A stretch of 44,977 nt of DNA, from contig JAKQKX010000050.1 in assembly GCA_029560465.1 (NCBI GenBank), positions 1 through 44,977 on the forward strand. The letters run 5' to 3'. Below the pieces are notes generated by a model, which did not search any database, was not told the origin of the DNA, and was given only the letters and a program-made list of their open reading frames with translations. The position numbers and the translations under genes are program-made. Numbering within the stretch: position 1 is the first letter of the stretch; each line of letters opens with the position of its first letter. Source of the DNA: Candidatus Omnitrophota bacterium. Its GTDB lineage: Bacteria; Omnitrophota; Gorgyraeia; Zapsychrales; JANLHA01. This document shows positions 17,720-25,536 of this stretch, one piece after another.

Positions 17720-19222
17720 TCAGGAAAGCGGCAGGGAAACGGTAAAAACCGAGCCCTTATGGAGACAACTCTGCACTTCAATGACGCCTTGGTGAGCTTT
17801 GGCCACGGATTGGGCAATGCTTAACCCCAAACCGCTTCCTTTTTGAGAGTCTTCCTCTCTATTGGGAACTTGAAAAAAGCGGGTAAAAAGACAGGGGAGG
17901 TATTCTTCCGGTATTCCCGGCCCTTCATCGGCAATGGAGATTCTCAAATGATCGTGCCCCGCCATCGCCGCCAACGACACTTTGCCGCCCGGGGGAGTAA
18001 ATTTTATGGCGTTATGTATAATATTAAAAAAAAGTCTCCTTAAATGCAAGGGATCCCCGTTGAGAACGACGGCCTCTTGCGGCATAACACAGGATATTGT
18101 AATATCCTTTTCTTCAGCCAAAAGCTTTGTTTTATCAAAAATCGGAGTAAAAAATTCTTCAAAATCAAACCTTTCAAAATTCAAAAATGCAGGGCGGTAA
18201 TCAAGCTTCGCTAACAAGAGAAGATCTTCGACAATCCTGATTATTTTCTCTATTTCATCCATATTCTCTTTTAACACGGCCTTGTAATCAGCAACGTTTT
18301 TATCCGTGCGCAAAGCCACTTCTGTTTCACCTCGTAAAATCGCCAGAGGCGTCTTTAATTCATGTGCCACCTGAGAACTAAACTGTTCAATATGTTTGAA
18401 AGAATCCTCCAATCGGGCTATCATGTCGTTTAGAGAATCAACCAGCTCTTGCATCTCTTCATCAACATTCTTCTTCCCGAGCCTTTTCGACAAATCCCTG
18501 GACGTGATCTGGCGGGCCGTTAAGACAATGCTATTAACAGGCCGCAAGATCCTGTTGGCCAAAAGCCGGCCCAAGGAAGCCGTCATGAACAAAACAATGG
18601 GGATGCTGACCATAAAAAGCTTCTGCCTGTGCCGCAACAGGTCCAGGATGGGCTTTTCCGAAGCGGCCACCAAGACGAATACATGCCGGCCATTAGGCAA
18701 AGAAATAGCTGCCTGAATCTGCCTGTACTCTGTTTTATTGATTGTGACTTCCTTAAAAGTATCCTCGTGGAGAGAAATATCCAACCCGGCGATAAACTTA
18801 TTAAAATCGTCGGCGGATATATTGGGCGGGCGGAAAATCAATTTGCCGTCCGGCTCAAAAAAAGCGACCAGGTCCTGACTTAAATCCAGCCTGTCGAATC
18901 TGACAAACCATTTTTCTTCATCGGACAGGGGTTCCCCGCCAGTCCTCTTCTTTTTAGCCGCGGCAATGCTGGATTTGGGAGGGTACTGAAATGAAAAAAT
19001 CCGCTGGATAACCGCATAAACATCATCGCGTTTTGAAGCCGCCAACTCATCAGCGATGATATTGCCCAACTCATTAACTTTGCCGGACAGTTCTTCCTGC
19101 AGGTCATTAATAAGATATTGAGAAAGGCTAAGGTGCAGAAACCCGCTATAAAGAATCAGGATGACTCCAAGGATGATCGTGAACAAATTTCCGACTTTAA
19201 ACTTAATGGAGTTAAATTTCAT
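17720..19222 (-). CDS. HAMP sensor histidine kinase
   Basis: A 500-residue membrane kinase of the CusS/heavy-metal-sensor-like organisation. TM1 is near residues 12-33, then come a periplasmic sensor region of about 165 residues, TM2 near 203-220 and HAMP near 222-275. HisKA has His287 in SSQVAHELKTPLAILRGE. The ATPase domain has NIIHNAIKFTPPGG, ADEGPGIPEEY and GSGLGLSIAQS. It overlaps the response-regulator gene by four bases (ATGA). No metal-binding residues are obvious in the sensor region. The signal is unknown, and the genes downstream suggest cell-envelope status. Confidence 0.92.
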   Translation of the reverse strand: MKFNSIKFKVGNLFTIILGVILILYSGFLHLSLSQYLINDLQEELSGKVNELGNIIADELAASKRDDVYAVIQRIFSFQYPPKSSIAAAKKKRTGGEPLSDEEKWFVRFDRLDLSQDLVAFFEPDGKLIFRPPNISADDFNKFIAGLDISLHEDTFKEVTINKTEYRQIQAAISLPNGRHVFVLVAASEKPILDLLRHRQKLFMVSIPIVLFMTASLGRLLANRILRPVNSIVLTARQITSRDLSKRLGKKNVDEEMQELVDSLNDMIARLEDSFKHIEQFSSQVAHELKTPLAILRGETEVALRTDKNVADYKAVLKENMDEIEKIIRIVEDLLLLAKLDYRPAFLNFERFDFEEFFTPIFDKTKLLAEEKDITISCVMPQEAVVLNGDPLHLRRLFFNIIHNAIKFTPPGGKVSLAAMAGHDHLRISIADEGPGIPEEYLPCLFTRFFQVPNREEDSQKGSGLGLSIAQSVAKAHQGVIEVQSCLHKGSVFTVSLPLS

Positions 19223-19899
19223 AAAGGTGGCGTTTTGCTTAACATGTATCCTGTGCCTCTTATCGTGTGAATCAGCTGCCGTTTGAACGTCCTGTCCATT
19301 TTATTCCGCAAATATCTCACATAGACGTCAATAACATTTGTCAAGCTGTCAAAACTTTCATTCCAAACGTGTTCAGAAATCATCGTGCGCGTAATGACCT
19401 GCTCGGGGCGAAACATAAAATATTCCAACAACGCATATTCTTTTGTGGAGAGGCTGATATCCTTGCCGGCGCGTTTCACCTTGTGTGTTACTTGATCAAG
19501 TGACAAATCATCATATTGAAGCACTGTTGTCTTGTTGTCGTGCTTCCTTCGTAAAAGCGCCCTCACCCTCGCTAAAAACTCCTCAAAAATGAACGGTTTG
19601 GTCAAATAATCGTCGGCCCCGAGATCAAGACCCGCGACTTTATCTTCAGTCGAATCTCGGGCCGTCAGTATTAAGACAGGCGTTTTGTTGCCCTTCTTCC
19701 TTAACTCTCGGCAGACAAAAAAGCCGTCCCTGCCCGGGAGCATCACATCCAGAATGATCAAATCATACTCATTAATATCCGCAGAGTATAAAGCCCTTTC
19801 CGCATCAGAGACAACGTCGACAGCGTATTTTTCCTCCTTCAGGCCACGCTGAATAAAATTCGCCATCTTCTTTTGGTCTTCAACAACTAAAATTCGCAT
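19219..19899 (-). CDS. OmpR-family response regulator
   Basis: A 226-residue regulator: receiver with EDQ at residues 7-9, Asp51 in LIILDVMLPGRDGF, Lys in YLTKPFIFEEFLARVRALLRR, and a winged-helix domain (SLSTKEYALLEYFMFRPEQV, NVIDVYVRYLRNKMD, TIRGTGYML). It is most like the CusR/CopR/QseB group. It is partnered with the overlapping HAMP kinase and most likely acts on the triple repeat at 17665-17692, although that pairing is inference from position. The second acidic pocket residue is Asp followed by Gln rather than a pair of Asp. Confidence 0.92.
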   Translation of the reverse strand: MRILVVEDQKKMANFIQRGLKEEKYAVDVVSDAERALYSADINEYDLIILDVMLPGRDGFFVCRELRKKGNKTPVLILTARDSTEDKVAGLDLGADDYLTKPFIFEEFLARVRALLRRKHDNKTTVLQYDDLSLDQVTHKVKRAGKDISLSTKEYALLEYFMFRPEQVITRTMISEHVWNESFDSLTNVIDVYVRYLRNKMDRTFKRQLIHTIRGTGYMLSKTPPL

Positions 19900-19953
19900 G
19901 TGCTGAAAGATCGGGATAGAAACGGGTTTAAACTCGTGCGCCCGGGCAAAGGA

Positions 19954-20739
19954 TTACTCCCCGAGCCCCAAGAAGAAGAAAATGCCGGCGGCCAGGATCC
20001 GGTAAAACCCAAAGACAGTAAAATTGTTCCGTTGAATAAAACGCAGGAAGAATTTAATGCTGGCCATCGCCACAACAAACGCGGTCACAAAACCCATGGC
20101 CAAAAAAGAGAGTTGCCCCGCCTCCACGGAAAACCCGCCGGCGCTTTTAAGCAAATCAAACGCACTTGCCGCCGTCATTGTCGGGACAGCCAGTAAGAAA
20201 GAAAATTCCACAATCGTCTTGCGCCGCACCCCTAGAACAAGCCCCCCCACGATCGTCGCCGCAGACCGTGACACTCCGGGGATCATCGCCAGGGCCTGGA
20301 AAAGGCCTATCAAAACCGCGTCACGGTATGACAGTCGGCTGAGGTCCTCTTTCTTCCCGCCTGGTGTCTCACGGTAGAATTTTTCAAAAATGATCAGAAA
20401 AAGCCCCCCGAAGAAAAGCGACGCCACGACAACATCCGGGCTCCCTAGGAGGAATTTTTTAATAATCTTGTAAAGGACCAGCCCGGCTATCCCCGTGGGG
20501 ACAAAGGCCGCCAGGACCCGCTTCAGGACATCAACCTGGACGAGCAACGAACGGGCGTAAAAGGCAACCACCGCCAGGATCGCGCCCAACTGGATTGTAA
20601 TCTCGAAACTTTTCAGGAATTCGGTTTGAGAAAGACCCAAAAGCCGGGCCGTAAGAATTAAATGGCCCGTGGAAGAAACCGGCAAAAATTCCGTTAAGCC
20701 TTCAACAACACCCAGAATAAACGCGTGTGATAGATTCAT
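19954..20739 (-). CDS. uppP: Undecaprenyl-diphosphate phosphatase UppP (BacA)
   Basis: A 261-residue polytopic membrane enzyme that converts undecaprenyl diphosphate to the monophosphate, recycling the lipid carrier for peptidoglycan and other surface polymers. Both family motifs are present: VVEGLTEFLPVSSTGHL at residues 11-27 and PGVSRSAATIVGGLVLG in the middle. Length and topology are normal. It lies 54 bases upstream of the regulator gene and seven bases after the SPFH gene stop on the same strand, inside an envelope-related neighbourhood. Overexpressed UppP confers bacitracin resistance in other species. Confidence 0.96.
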   Translation of the reverse strand: MNLSHAFILGVVEGLTEFLPVSSTGHLILTARLLGLSQTEFLKSFEITIQLGAILAVVAFYARSLLVQVDVLKRVLAAFVPTGIAGLVLYKIIKKFLLGSPDVVVASLFFGGLFLIIFEKFYRETPGGKKEDLSRLSYRDAVLIGLFQALAMIPGVSRSAATIVGGLVLGVRRKTIVEFSFLLAVPTMTAASAFDLLKSAGGFSVEAGQLSFLAMGFVTAFVVAMASIKFFLRFIQRNNFTVFGFYRILAAGIFFFLGLGE

Positions 20740-20746
20740 ATCTTTC

Positions 20747-21775
20747 TTAACGGAGGCTCTTTACCCCGTAGACCTTAAGCAATTCGTTAATATCCGTCGT
20801 TTTTAAGTCTATCCCGCCGGGTTCTCCTAAAGGCAGCAAAATGATTTTCTTGCCGGCCAACGCTTCCGCCAGCTTCATCTTGACCATGGTCTTGCCTCCG
20901 GAACTGTTCAAAGCCTCCACCATTTTCTCAATGCCTTTGGACTGGGCAAGGCCTTCGGCCTCAATGGCCTTGGCGATCATGGTTTGCTGCTCATAGTAAG
21001 CGTCCGCGTTGATCTTGGCTTTGGCGTATTCCCCATCCACATCGGCGACCATCTTGTTGACTTCCCCGGCGGCCTGCTGTTTTTTCTGCAAATATTCTTC
21101 AACCGTGGCTTTCGTTTCCGATTTAAACCGCTCCACCATCTGGTCAGCGATTTTTTTCTCTTCGATCGCCTTTTGATACGCGACGTTAAAGCGGTAATCC
21201 TTAGGGAGAACGCTTTCAACGATCACCCCGTAGGGGTTCAAGATCTCATTTAAGATAATCTTCGCATCTTCCGCCTTTTCGGTCCTTTTCGTAGCGACGT
21301 AAAAATCTTCCGTCTTCAAAGCACCGAATTGCTCACGGGTGACGTTCCGGGTGATGGGGCGGACCAGCCTTTCTTCCAGGTCCCGGTTCGTCTGGGCAAC
21401 GTTCATGAGGATGTCCGGCGCTCTCTGGGGATCGATACGGTAAGCAATGATCACGTCCAAGGCGATGTCATTGCCGTCAATGGTCTTAAAAACCAGGTCG
21501 TCCTTGCCCATCCGTATCCCTCGGTTAGATAAGGTCATCTCGATATTCTGCAGCTTGGTGTCAAACACGTACCAGGTGTTGATGACAGGCGGGAAAAAAT
21601 ACTTGGCTCCGGGGGGATAAATGTTTTTCATGACCCCCTTTTTGACGAAAGGCGACCACTTGACGACTCTCACGCCCACTTCCGTGGATTTCGTTTGGTG
21701 CGGGAAAAAGGCCAAAAACACAAACGCAAAAATTATTCCCGGCACGAAAATTTTAGACAACGCTTTGAGTTTCAT
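20747..21775 (-). CDS. SPFH/band-7 (prohibitin-like) membrane protein, downstream copy
   Basis: A 342-residue protein with an N-terminal membrane segment (IFVPGIIFAFVFLAFFP), an SPFH/prohibitin-homology domain (about residues 25-215, with DGNDIALDVIIAYRIDP) and a long charged coiled coil (EEKKIADQMVERFKSETKAT). A short C-terminal domain follows. Such proteins form membrane microdomain cages or regulate membrane proteases (HflK/HflC, prohibitins). It is a paralogue of the gene before it and overlaps it by four bases, so the two probably form a hetero-oligomer like HflK-HflC, but they are not clear orthologues of either. uppP follows after only seven bases. Confidence 0.85.
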   Translation of the reverse strand: MKLKALSKIFVPGIIFAFVFLAFFPHQTKSTEVGVRVVKWSPFVKKGVMKNIYPPGAKYFFPPVINTWYVFDTKLQNIEMTLSNRGIRMGKDDLVFKTIDGNDIALDVIIAYRIDPQRAPDILMNVAQTNRDLEERLVRPITRNVTREQFGALKTEDFYVATKRTEKAEDAKIILNEILNPYGVIVESVLPKDYRFNVAYQKAIEEKKIADQMVERFKSETKATVEEYLQKKQQAAGEVNKMVADVDGEYAKAKINADAYYEQQTMIAKAIEAEGLAQSKGIEKMVEALNSSGGKTMVKMKLAEALAGKKIILLPLGEPGGIDLKTTDINELLKVYGVKSLR

Positions 21776-22872
21776 GGTTGCTCCTTTCCTTGCTCCACAC
21801 CAAAAATCTTTAAGGAGCCCTCGAGGTCTAGGGGGTTAACCCCGTACTGACCGCTGGACGGCAGTATGATCACCTCGATCCCTTTATAAACCTCCGCCAT
21901 TTTAAGGCCGACAAGTTTGTCCGAGCCGCTCTTTTGATAGGCCAGATTGATGAGTTCTGTCTTTCTGGCCTCAGCCAGGTTAACCAACAAATCGGCTTCC
22001 GCGGTTTTACTGCGCACATACAGGTCCTTTTCCGCGTTCTTTTTCATAACATAGGCCTTCCCCTCCTCCAACGTCACTTTAATATTCGCTTCACCTTCCT
22101 GCCTGGCTTTCTTCAGGAGGGCTTCTTCCATAGCCGCTTTCGCCTTGGACTGGTTGGTGAAAACCATCTGATCCTTTAGTTTCTTCTCTTCAATATTGCG
22201 TTGAATCTCGGCGCTGTAAACAAAATACCGCACCAAAATGTGCCCGATAACGATCCCTTTGGGGTTCAACTCTTCATTTAACAATTCTAAAGCATGCCTG
22301 GACTTCTTTTCGCGCAAGGGAGAATTATAAAATTCTTCAGTGGTCATTTCACCCAGGGCTTCCTTAAGTTTTGATTCCGCTTTGGGGATAATCGCGTTAT
22401 CTTCAAAAAGCCTTCCCGGGCCCACGGTGGTGATGACCTTGTACGGGTCGGCAATCCGGTAAAGCATGGTGACATCAACGTCGACAAAAAATCCGTCGGA
22501 CGTTTGAATATGCGCGGCTTTCTCGCGGCGAACGCCTTTAGCCGCGGATTCAGGGAAGTTGGTCAACTCCAGAACTTGCGTATCCCGGGGGAAGCGGTGC
22601 ATGACTTCCATTCCCAGGGGCATGAGAAAATGCAGTCCGGTTTCGTAGACAGTGGGCTGGATGCCGGTCTTAAACCCAATGTTCACCTGTTTGATCCCGA
22701 ACTCATTGGGTTCGACGGTAACGAAGCAGTTTGAAATTATTAACAAAAGCACGGCCACCGGCACGAAGACCCGGGGGAAGGATTGGAAGAGGCGATTCAA
22801 TCTCCGGGAAGAATTCGCGGACACATCGTTCCATCCGCTGCTTTGAGGCTTTCCGTATTCTTGGCGCATGTG
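21772..22872 (-). CDS. SPFH/band-7 (prohibitin-like) membrane protein, upstream copy
   Basis: A 366-residue protein starting MRQEYGKPQSSG, chosen because AGGAGG precedes it; the frame is open for 32 more codons upstream. One membrane helix near residues 35-55 (VFVPVAVLLLIISNCF) is followed by an SPFH domain (PNEFGIKQVNIGF, DVDVTMLYRIADPYKVITTVG) and a coiled coil (NIEEKKLKDQMVFTNQSKAK). A conserved end reads PSSGQYGVNPLDLEGSLKIFG. The paralogue downstream shares the same plan. The pair with uppP suggests membrane-domain organisation of envelope enzymes, which is inference. Confidence 0.85.
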   Translation of the reverse strand, partial: HMRQEYGKPQSSGWNDVSANSSRRLNRLFQSFPRVFVPVAVLLLIISNCFVTVEPNEFGIKQVNIGFKTGIQPTVYETGLHFLMPLGMEVMHRFPRDTQVLELTNFPESAAKGVRREKAAHIQTSDGFFVDVDVTMLYRIADPYKVITTVGPGRLFEDNAIIPKAESKLKEALGEMTTEEFYNSPLREKKSRHALELLNEELNPKGIVIGHILVRYFVYSAEIQRNIEEKKLKDQMVFTNQSKAKAAMEEALLKKARQEGEANIKVTLEEGKAYVMKKNAEKDLYVRSKTAEADLLVNLAEARKTELINLAYQKSGSDKLVGLKMAEVYKGIEVIILPSSGQYGVNPLDLEGSLKIFGVEQGKEQP

Positions 22873-22985
22873 TTTCCTCCTGTTCACGGTTCCGGTCCCC
22901 CAGCAAAAAACATTATGAAGCCCCTGAAGGATACCCCTAAAACCGGCCGATTGTTTTGACGGTGTCACGCTGCATTTAGAGTATC

Positions 22986-23017
22986 AAAAAAACACACGCT
23001 CGGCAACACTCGCGTGT
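22986..23017 (-). terminator. Second (weaker) rho-independent terminator
   Basis: On the minus strand a six-base stem ACACGC/GCGTGT with a 12-base loop is followed by a run of T (A-run 22986-22992 on the plus strand). It lies just past a stronger terminator, giving a tandem pair between the small zinc-type gene and the SPFH operon. Confidence 0.5.
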
Positions 23018-23036
23018 TCTTTCCGTATAAATGGGC

Positions 23037-23074
23037 AAAAAAAGCCCCTGCAAAACATTCATATGCAGGGGCTT
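23037..23074 (-). terminator. Rho-independent terminator after the RRM/small-protein genes
   Basis: A ten-base perfect stem AAGCCCCTGC/GCAGGGGCTT with a 13-base loop is followed on the minus strand by seven T (A-run 23037-23043). It ends the transcript of the RNA-binding protein and the 48-residue protein. Confidence 0.85.
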
Positions 23075-23123
23075 AATTCTGAGGGCGACGAACCCGCAAG
23101 ACCAAGACATACTCAACGTCAAA

Positions 23124-23270
23124 TCATCTTAAAGACTTCTCTTGATGGATATGACAGTAGTCTCCTGAGTTATAAACGCTTAAGCGGTGTTTACACCCGT
23201 GTTTTTTACAAACTCTTCCGCTTTTAAAGGTTTTGACCAACCCGTGTTTCTTGGTCTTTCGAGTATACAT
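23124..23270 (-). CDS. 48-residue basic Cys/His-rich small protein
   Basis: An intact 48-codon frame starting MYTRKTKKHG and ending HQEKSLR. Cys and His are arranged as C-x2-H-G-C followed by YNSGDYC-x-IH, a plausible single zinc-binding site, in a strongly basic protein. AAAGGG immediately before the ATG and GAGGGGG slightly further up can serve as ribosome site. It lies 83 bases after the RRM protein and 50 bases before its terminator, so the two are likely co-transcribed. A nucleic-acid-binding role is suggested by charge and neighbour only. Confidence 0.6.
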   Translation of the reverse strand: MYTRKTKKHGLVKTFKSGRVCKKHGCKHRLSVYNSGDYCHIHQEKSLR

Positions 23271-23353
23271 CCCTTTGATGACGGCACCCCCTCTCAAAGG
23301 CTTTTATAAATCCCCCATCATCCTCGTAACGGATCTCTAAACCCGCGTGTTCT

Positions 23354-23665
23354 TTAATAGCGTCTTTCCCGTTGAAAAGAATTCGGCTTTCTGGAACCAT
23401 GCGGCTTGGACGACCTGAAATCATTTTTAGCCTGAGGACGGGCCTCATTAATGGTGACGCGTCTCCCTTTAATTTCTGTAATACCCGTCATCGCGGCCTG
23501 GGCCTGCGTCTTATCCGGCATTTCAACGAAGCCAAACCCTTTCGACTCGCCCGTAAATTTATCTTTAATAATTTTAGCCGACTCCACTTGCCCAAATGCG
23601 TCAAAGACGGTCTTTAATTCTTCCTCTGTGACATCATACGAAAAATTGCCCACATATATTTTCAT
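23354..23665 (-). CDS. RRM-type RNA-binding protein
   Basis: A 103-residue protein with one RNA recognition motif. RNP2 is IYVGNF at residues 2-7 and RNP1 is KGFGFVEM at about 42-49, with aromatic residues in place for RNA stacking. A basic, Ser/Arg-rich tail of about 25 residues follows (FRSSKPHGSRKPNSF). This is the standard plan of bacterial Rbp proteins, several of which respond to cold. The start at 23665 is set by TGAGGAG; a longer open frame upstream is not used. A perfect 6-base inverted repeat lies in the leader (23691-23707). Confidence 0.9.
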   Translation of the reverse strand: MKIYVGNFSYDVTEEELKTVFDAFGQVESAKIIKDKFTGESKGFGFVEMPDKTQAQAAMTGITEIKGRRVTINEARPQAKNDFRSSKPHGSRKPNSFQRERRY

Positions 23666-23690
23666 CGTTAATCTCCTCATAGATTGATTC

Positions 23691-23707
23691 AACACCTGTA
23701 CGGTGTT
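23691..23707 (-). repeat. Leader hairpin AACACC/GGTGTT before the RRM gene
   Basis: A perfect six-base inverted repeat with a five-base loop lies 26-42 bases before the RRM start codon. If transcribed it would form a small leader hairpin, a possible site of translational control, or it may be a DNA operator. Confidence 0.35.
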
Positions 23708-23790
23708 GGGAATAAGTATCCTGTTTCTTGCCATACCCTTCTTAACCAACAGACAACACGCGGCCCCAATCTCCCCTCCTTTCCCTAAAT

Positions 23791-23919
23791 CTAGGCCGTA
23801 ATTGTATCCAAAGCCAAGCCCACCTCTCGGTCAATGAGGTGGGTTTCATGTTCTGCCGCCTGGCGAACTCCCTTTCCGGCACAAACTCTGATGAACCGAG
23901 GATACTTCAAAATATCCAT
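23791..23919 (-). CDS. Doubtful 42-residue frame in the 528-base gap before the glycerol operon end
   Basis: Between the RRM start and the DUF1667 stop (23666-24193) no clear gene is visible. One frame, MDILKYPRFIRVCAGKG to LALDTITA, looks protein-like but has no ribosome site, and it contains a seven-base CCCACCT/AGGTGGG inverted repeat (23819-23843) that may be the true feature. The rest of the gap is AT-rich (23920-24150) with a TATACT on the minus strand but no matching -35. It may hold a promoter or a decayed gene. Confidence 0.2.
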   Translation of the reverse strand: MDILKYPRFIRVCAGKGVRQAAEHETHLIDREVGLALDTITA

Positions 23920-24193
23920 GGTGACCGAAAAAATTTTTTATATTTAAGATAAATAAATAGATGTGCTCAATAAGTCAGATGTCAGGGAAGATGATCTAAA
24001 GATCTGGGGTAGGACTTATCTATTTAAGTAATCTGGGTCTAGTATACTCCTGTCGCGTCGTAATAGCTATAAAGATTTATAATTAACTCTTCTCCCTCCC
24101 AGAGAGGCGGACCTTAAAACCAAAAGAATTTTATCACAAGCGGCCCCGCATCAATTCCCGTTGAGGGCATGCCAGGGCAAATAAAAAAGCCCG

Positions 24194-24562
24194 TCACGGT
24201 TCTTTAACACGACTGCCACGCGTCGCGATAAGATGCGCGTTTAAACCCAAGAAATTCTCGCGGATGATGTCCCCGGCACGCACGTCCTCCCGCACCCGGA
24301 TCTCTTTAATTTCTTTCATCGCTTCAAAAATCCTTTCTTTCGGGATAGGCTTGTCGGTTCTGACCGGGATCATTTTTAACGAAAGCCCTTCGGCCAAAAC
24401 ACTTGATGTCAGCAGGCGCTGGGGGCTCTCGATCTCCGAGAAAGCGTACGCCTCTCCCTTGGGGCACGCGTGACCGGTCACGGACACCACTTTGCCCTCT
24501 TCAACGTCGACAAAAAGCACACAGCCTTTAGGGCATTCGACGCATATCAGTCTTTTCTTCAC
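24194..24562 (-). CDS. DUF1667 cysteine-rich protein of the glycerol operon
   Basis: A 122-residue protein with the DUF1667 pattern: C-x2-C-x3-C (Cys7, Cys10, Cys14) near the N-terminus and a fourth Cys at 33 in GHACPKG, a likely iron-sulfur or metal site. A C-terminal part follows with RVREDVRAGDIIRENFLG. It overlaps the upstream oxidoreductase gene by four bases. The same set of genes (GlpK, FAD glycerol-3-phosphate dehydrogenase, a flavoprotein oxidoreductase, DUF1667) is known in Thermotoga and clostridia. It probably acts as a redox partner in electron transfer from glycerol-3-phosphate. Confidence 0.88.
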   Translation of the reverse strand: MKKRLICVECPKGCVLFVDVEEGKVVSVTGHACPKGEAYAFSEIESPQRLLTSSVLAEGLSLKMIPVRTDKPIPKERIFEAMKEIKEIRVREDVRAGDIIRENFLGLNAHLIATRGSRVKEP

Positions 24563-25536
24563 GGCGCCACCCCCAGATACCGCGCGGCCATCCGCCCCGC
24601 CTCGGCGCTGTCCCGCGAAACCGCGTCGACAAGGTCATAAATTTTAAACGCGTTCCCGCAGACAAAAATCCCGGGGACCGAAGTCGTGTTAAGCTCATCC
24701 GCCCGCGGGGTATTGTTCTTTTTATCGATGGCCACACCCGCCATTTCAATCAACTCATTCTCCGGGATAAGGCCGACGGACACCAAAAGCGTGTCGCAGC
24801 CGATGTCAAATTGCGACCCCGGCACCGCCTCAAGGCGGTCGTCCACCCTGACCACGCTGACCCGTGTGACCCTTGTATTCCCGTGAATCATCGCAATTTT
24901 ATGGCGGTAATAAATCGGGATGCCAAAGTCCTCAACACACTGGACAAGATTACGGACGAGTCCCCGCGTTTCCTTCTGGATCTCGATCACGGCTTTCACC
25001 GTGGCCCCTTCGAGGACAAAACGCCGCGCCATGATCAAGCCGATGTCCCCGGATCCGACAATGACCACGTCCCTCCCCGGGAGAAGCCCTTCGACATTAA
25101 TCAGCTTTTGCGCAAACCCTGCCGAAAAAACCCCCGCCGGCCGCGATCCCGCCAGATGAATCATCTCCCGGGTCTTTTCGCGGCAGCCGGTCGCCATAAT
25201 AAGCACCCTGGCTTTCATCCGCTCCCAAGCGCCGGGCTTTAAAATGGTCAACTCTTTGTCCCGCGTCAATTGCACGACAAAAGAACACAAGCTGACTTCG
25301 ATTCCCGGGATGGCGCCCAGCTCTTTCATAAACCGGTCGGCATATTCAGGCCCCGTGAGGACTTCCTTAAAATAATGCAGGCCGAATCCCCCGTGGATGC
25401 ACTGATTCAGGATCCCACCCAGAAACTGGTCACGTTCAATAAGAAGAATATCACGCACGCCGTGATGATACGCGGAAATGGCTGCCGCCATCCCGGCCGG
25501 CCCTCCACCGACAATAATCAAATCCCGCTCAATCAT
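24559..25536 (-). CDS. FAD-dependent pyridine nucleotide oxidoreductase of the glycerol operon
   Basis: A 325-residue flavoprotein starting MIERDLIIVGGGPAGMAAA, whose GGGPAG is the FAD dinucleotide-binding loop. A second Rossmann motif VVIVGSGDIGLIMARR (about residue 150) would bind NAD(P), and GIFVCGNAFKIYDLVDAVS is the second FAD motif. No redox-active CxxC is present, so it is not a thioredoxin reductase. An ATG seven codons upstream (25557) is less well supplied with ribosome site. It overlaps both neighbours. It likely passes electrons between the dehydrogenase and NAD or the membrane, with DUF1667 as partner. Confidence 0.88.
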   Translation of the reverse strand: MIERDLIIVGGGPAGMAAAISAYHHGVRDILLIERDQFLGGILNQCIHGGFGLHYFKEVLTGPEYADRFMKELGAIPGIEVSLCSFVVQLTRDKELTILKPGAWERMKARVLIMATGCREKTREMIHLAGSRPAGVFSAGFAQKLINVEGLLPGRDVVIVGSGDIGLIMARRFVLEGATVKAVIEIQKETRGLVRNLVQCVEDFGIPIYYRHKIAMIHGNTRVTRVSVVRVDDRLEAVPGSQFDIGCDTLLVSVGLIPENELIEMAGVAIDKKNNTPRADELNTTSVPGIFVCGNAFKIYDLVDAVSRDSAEAGRMAARYLGVAP

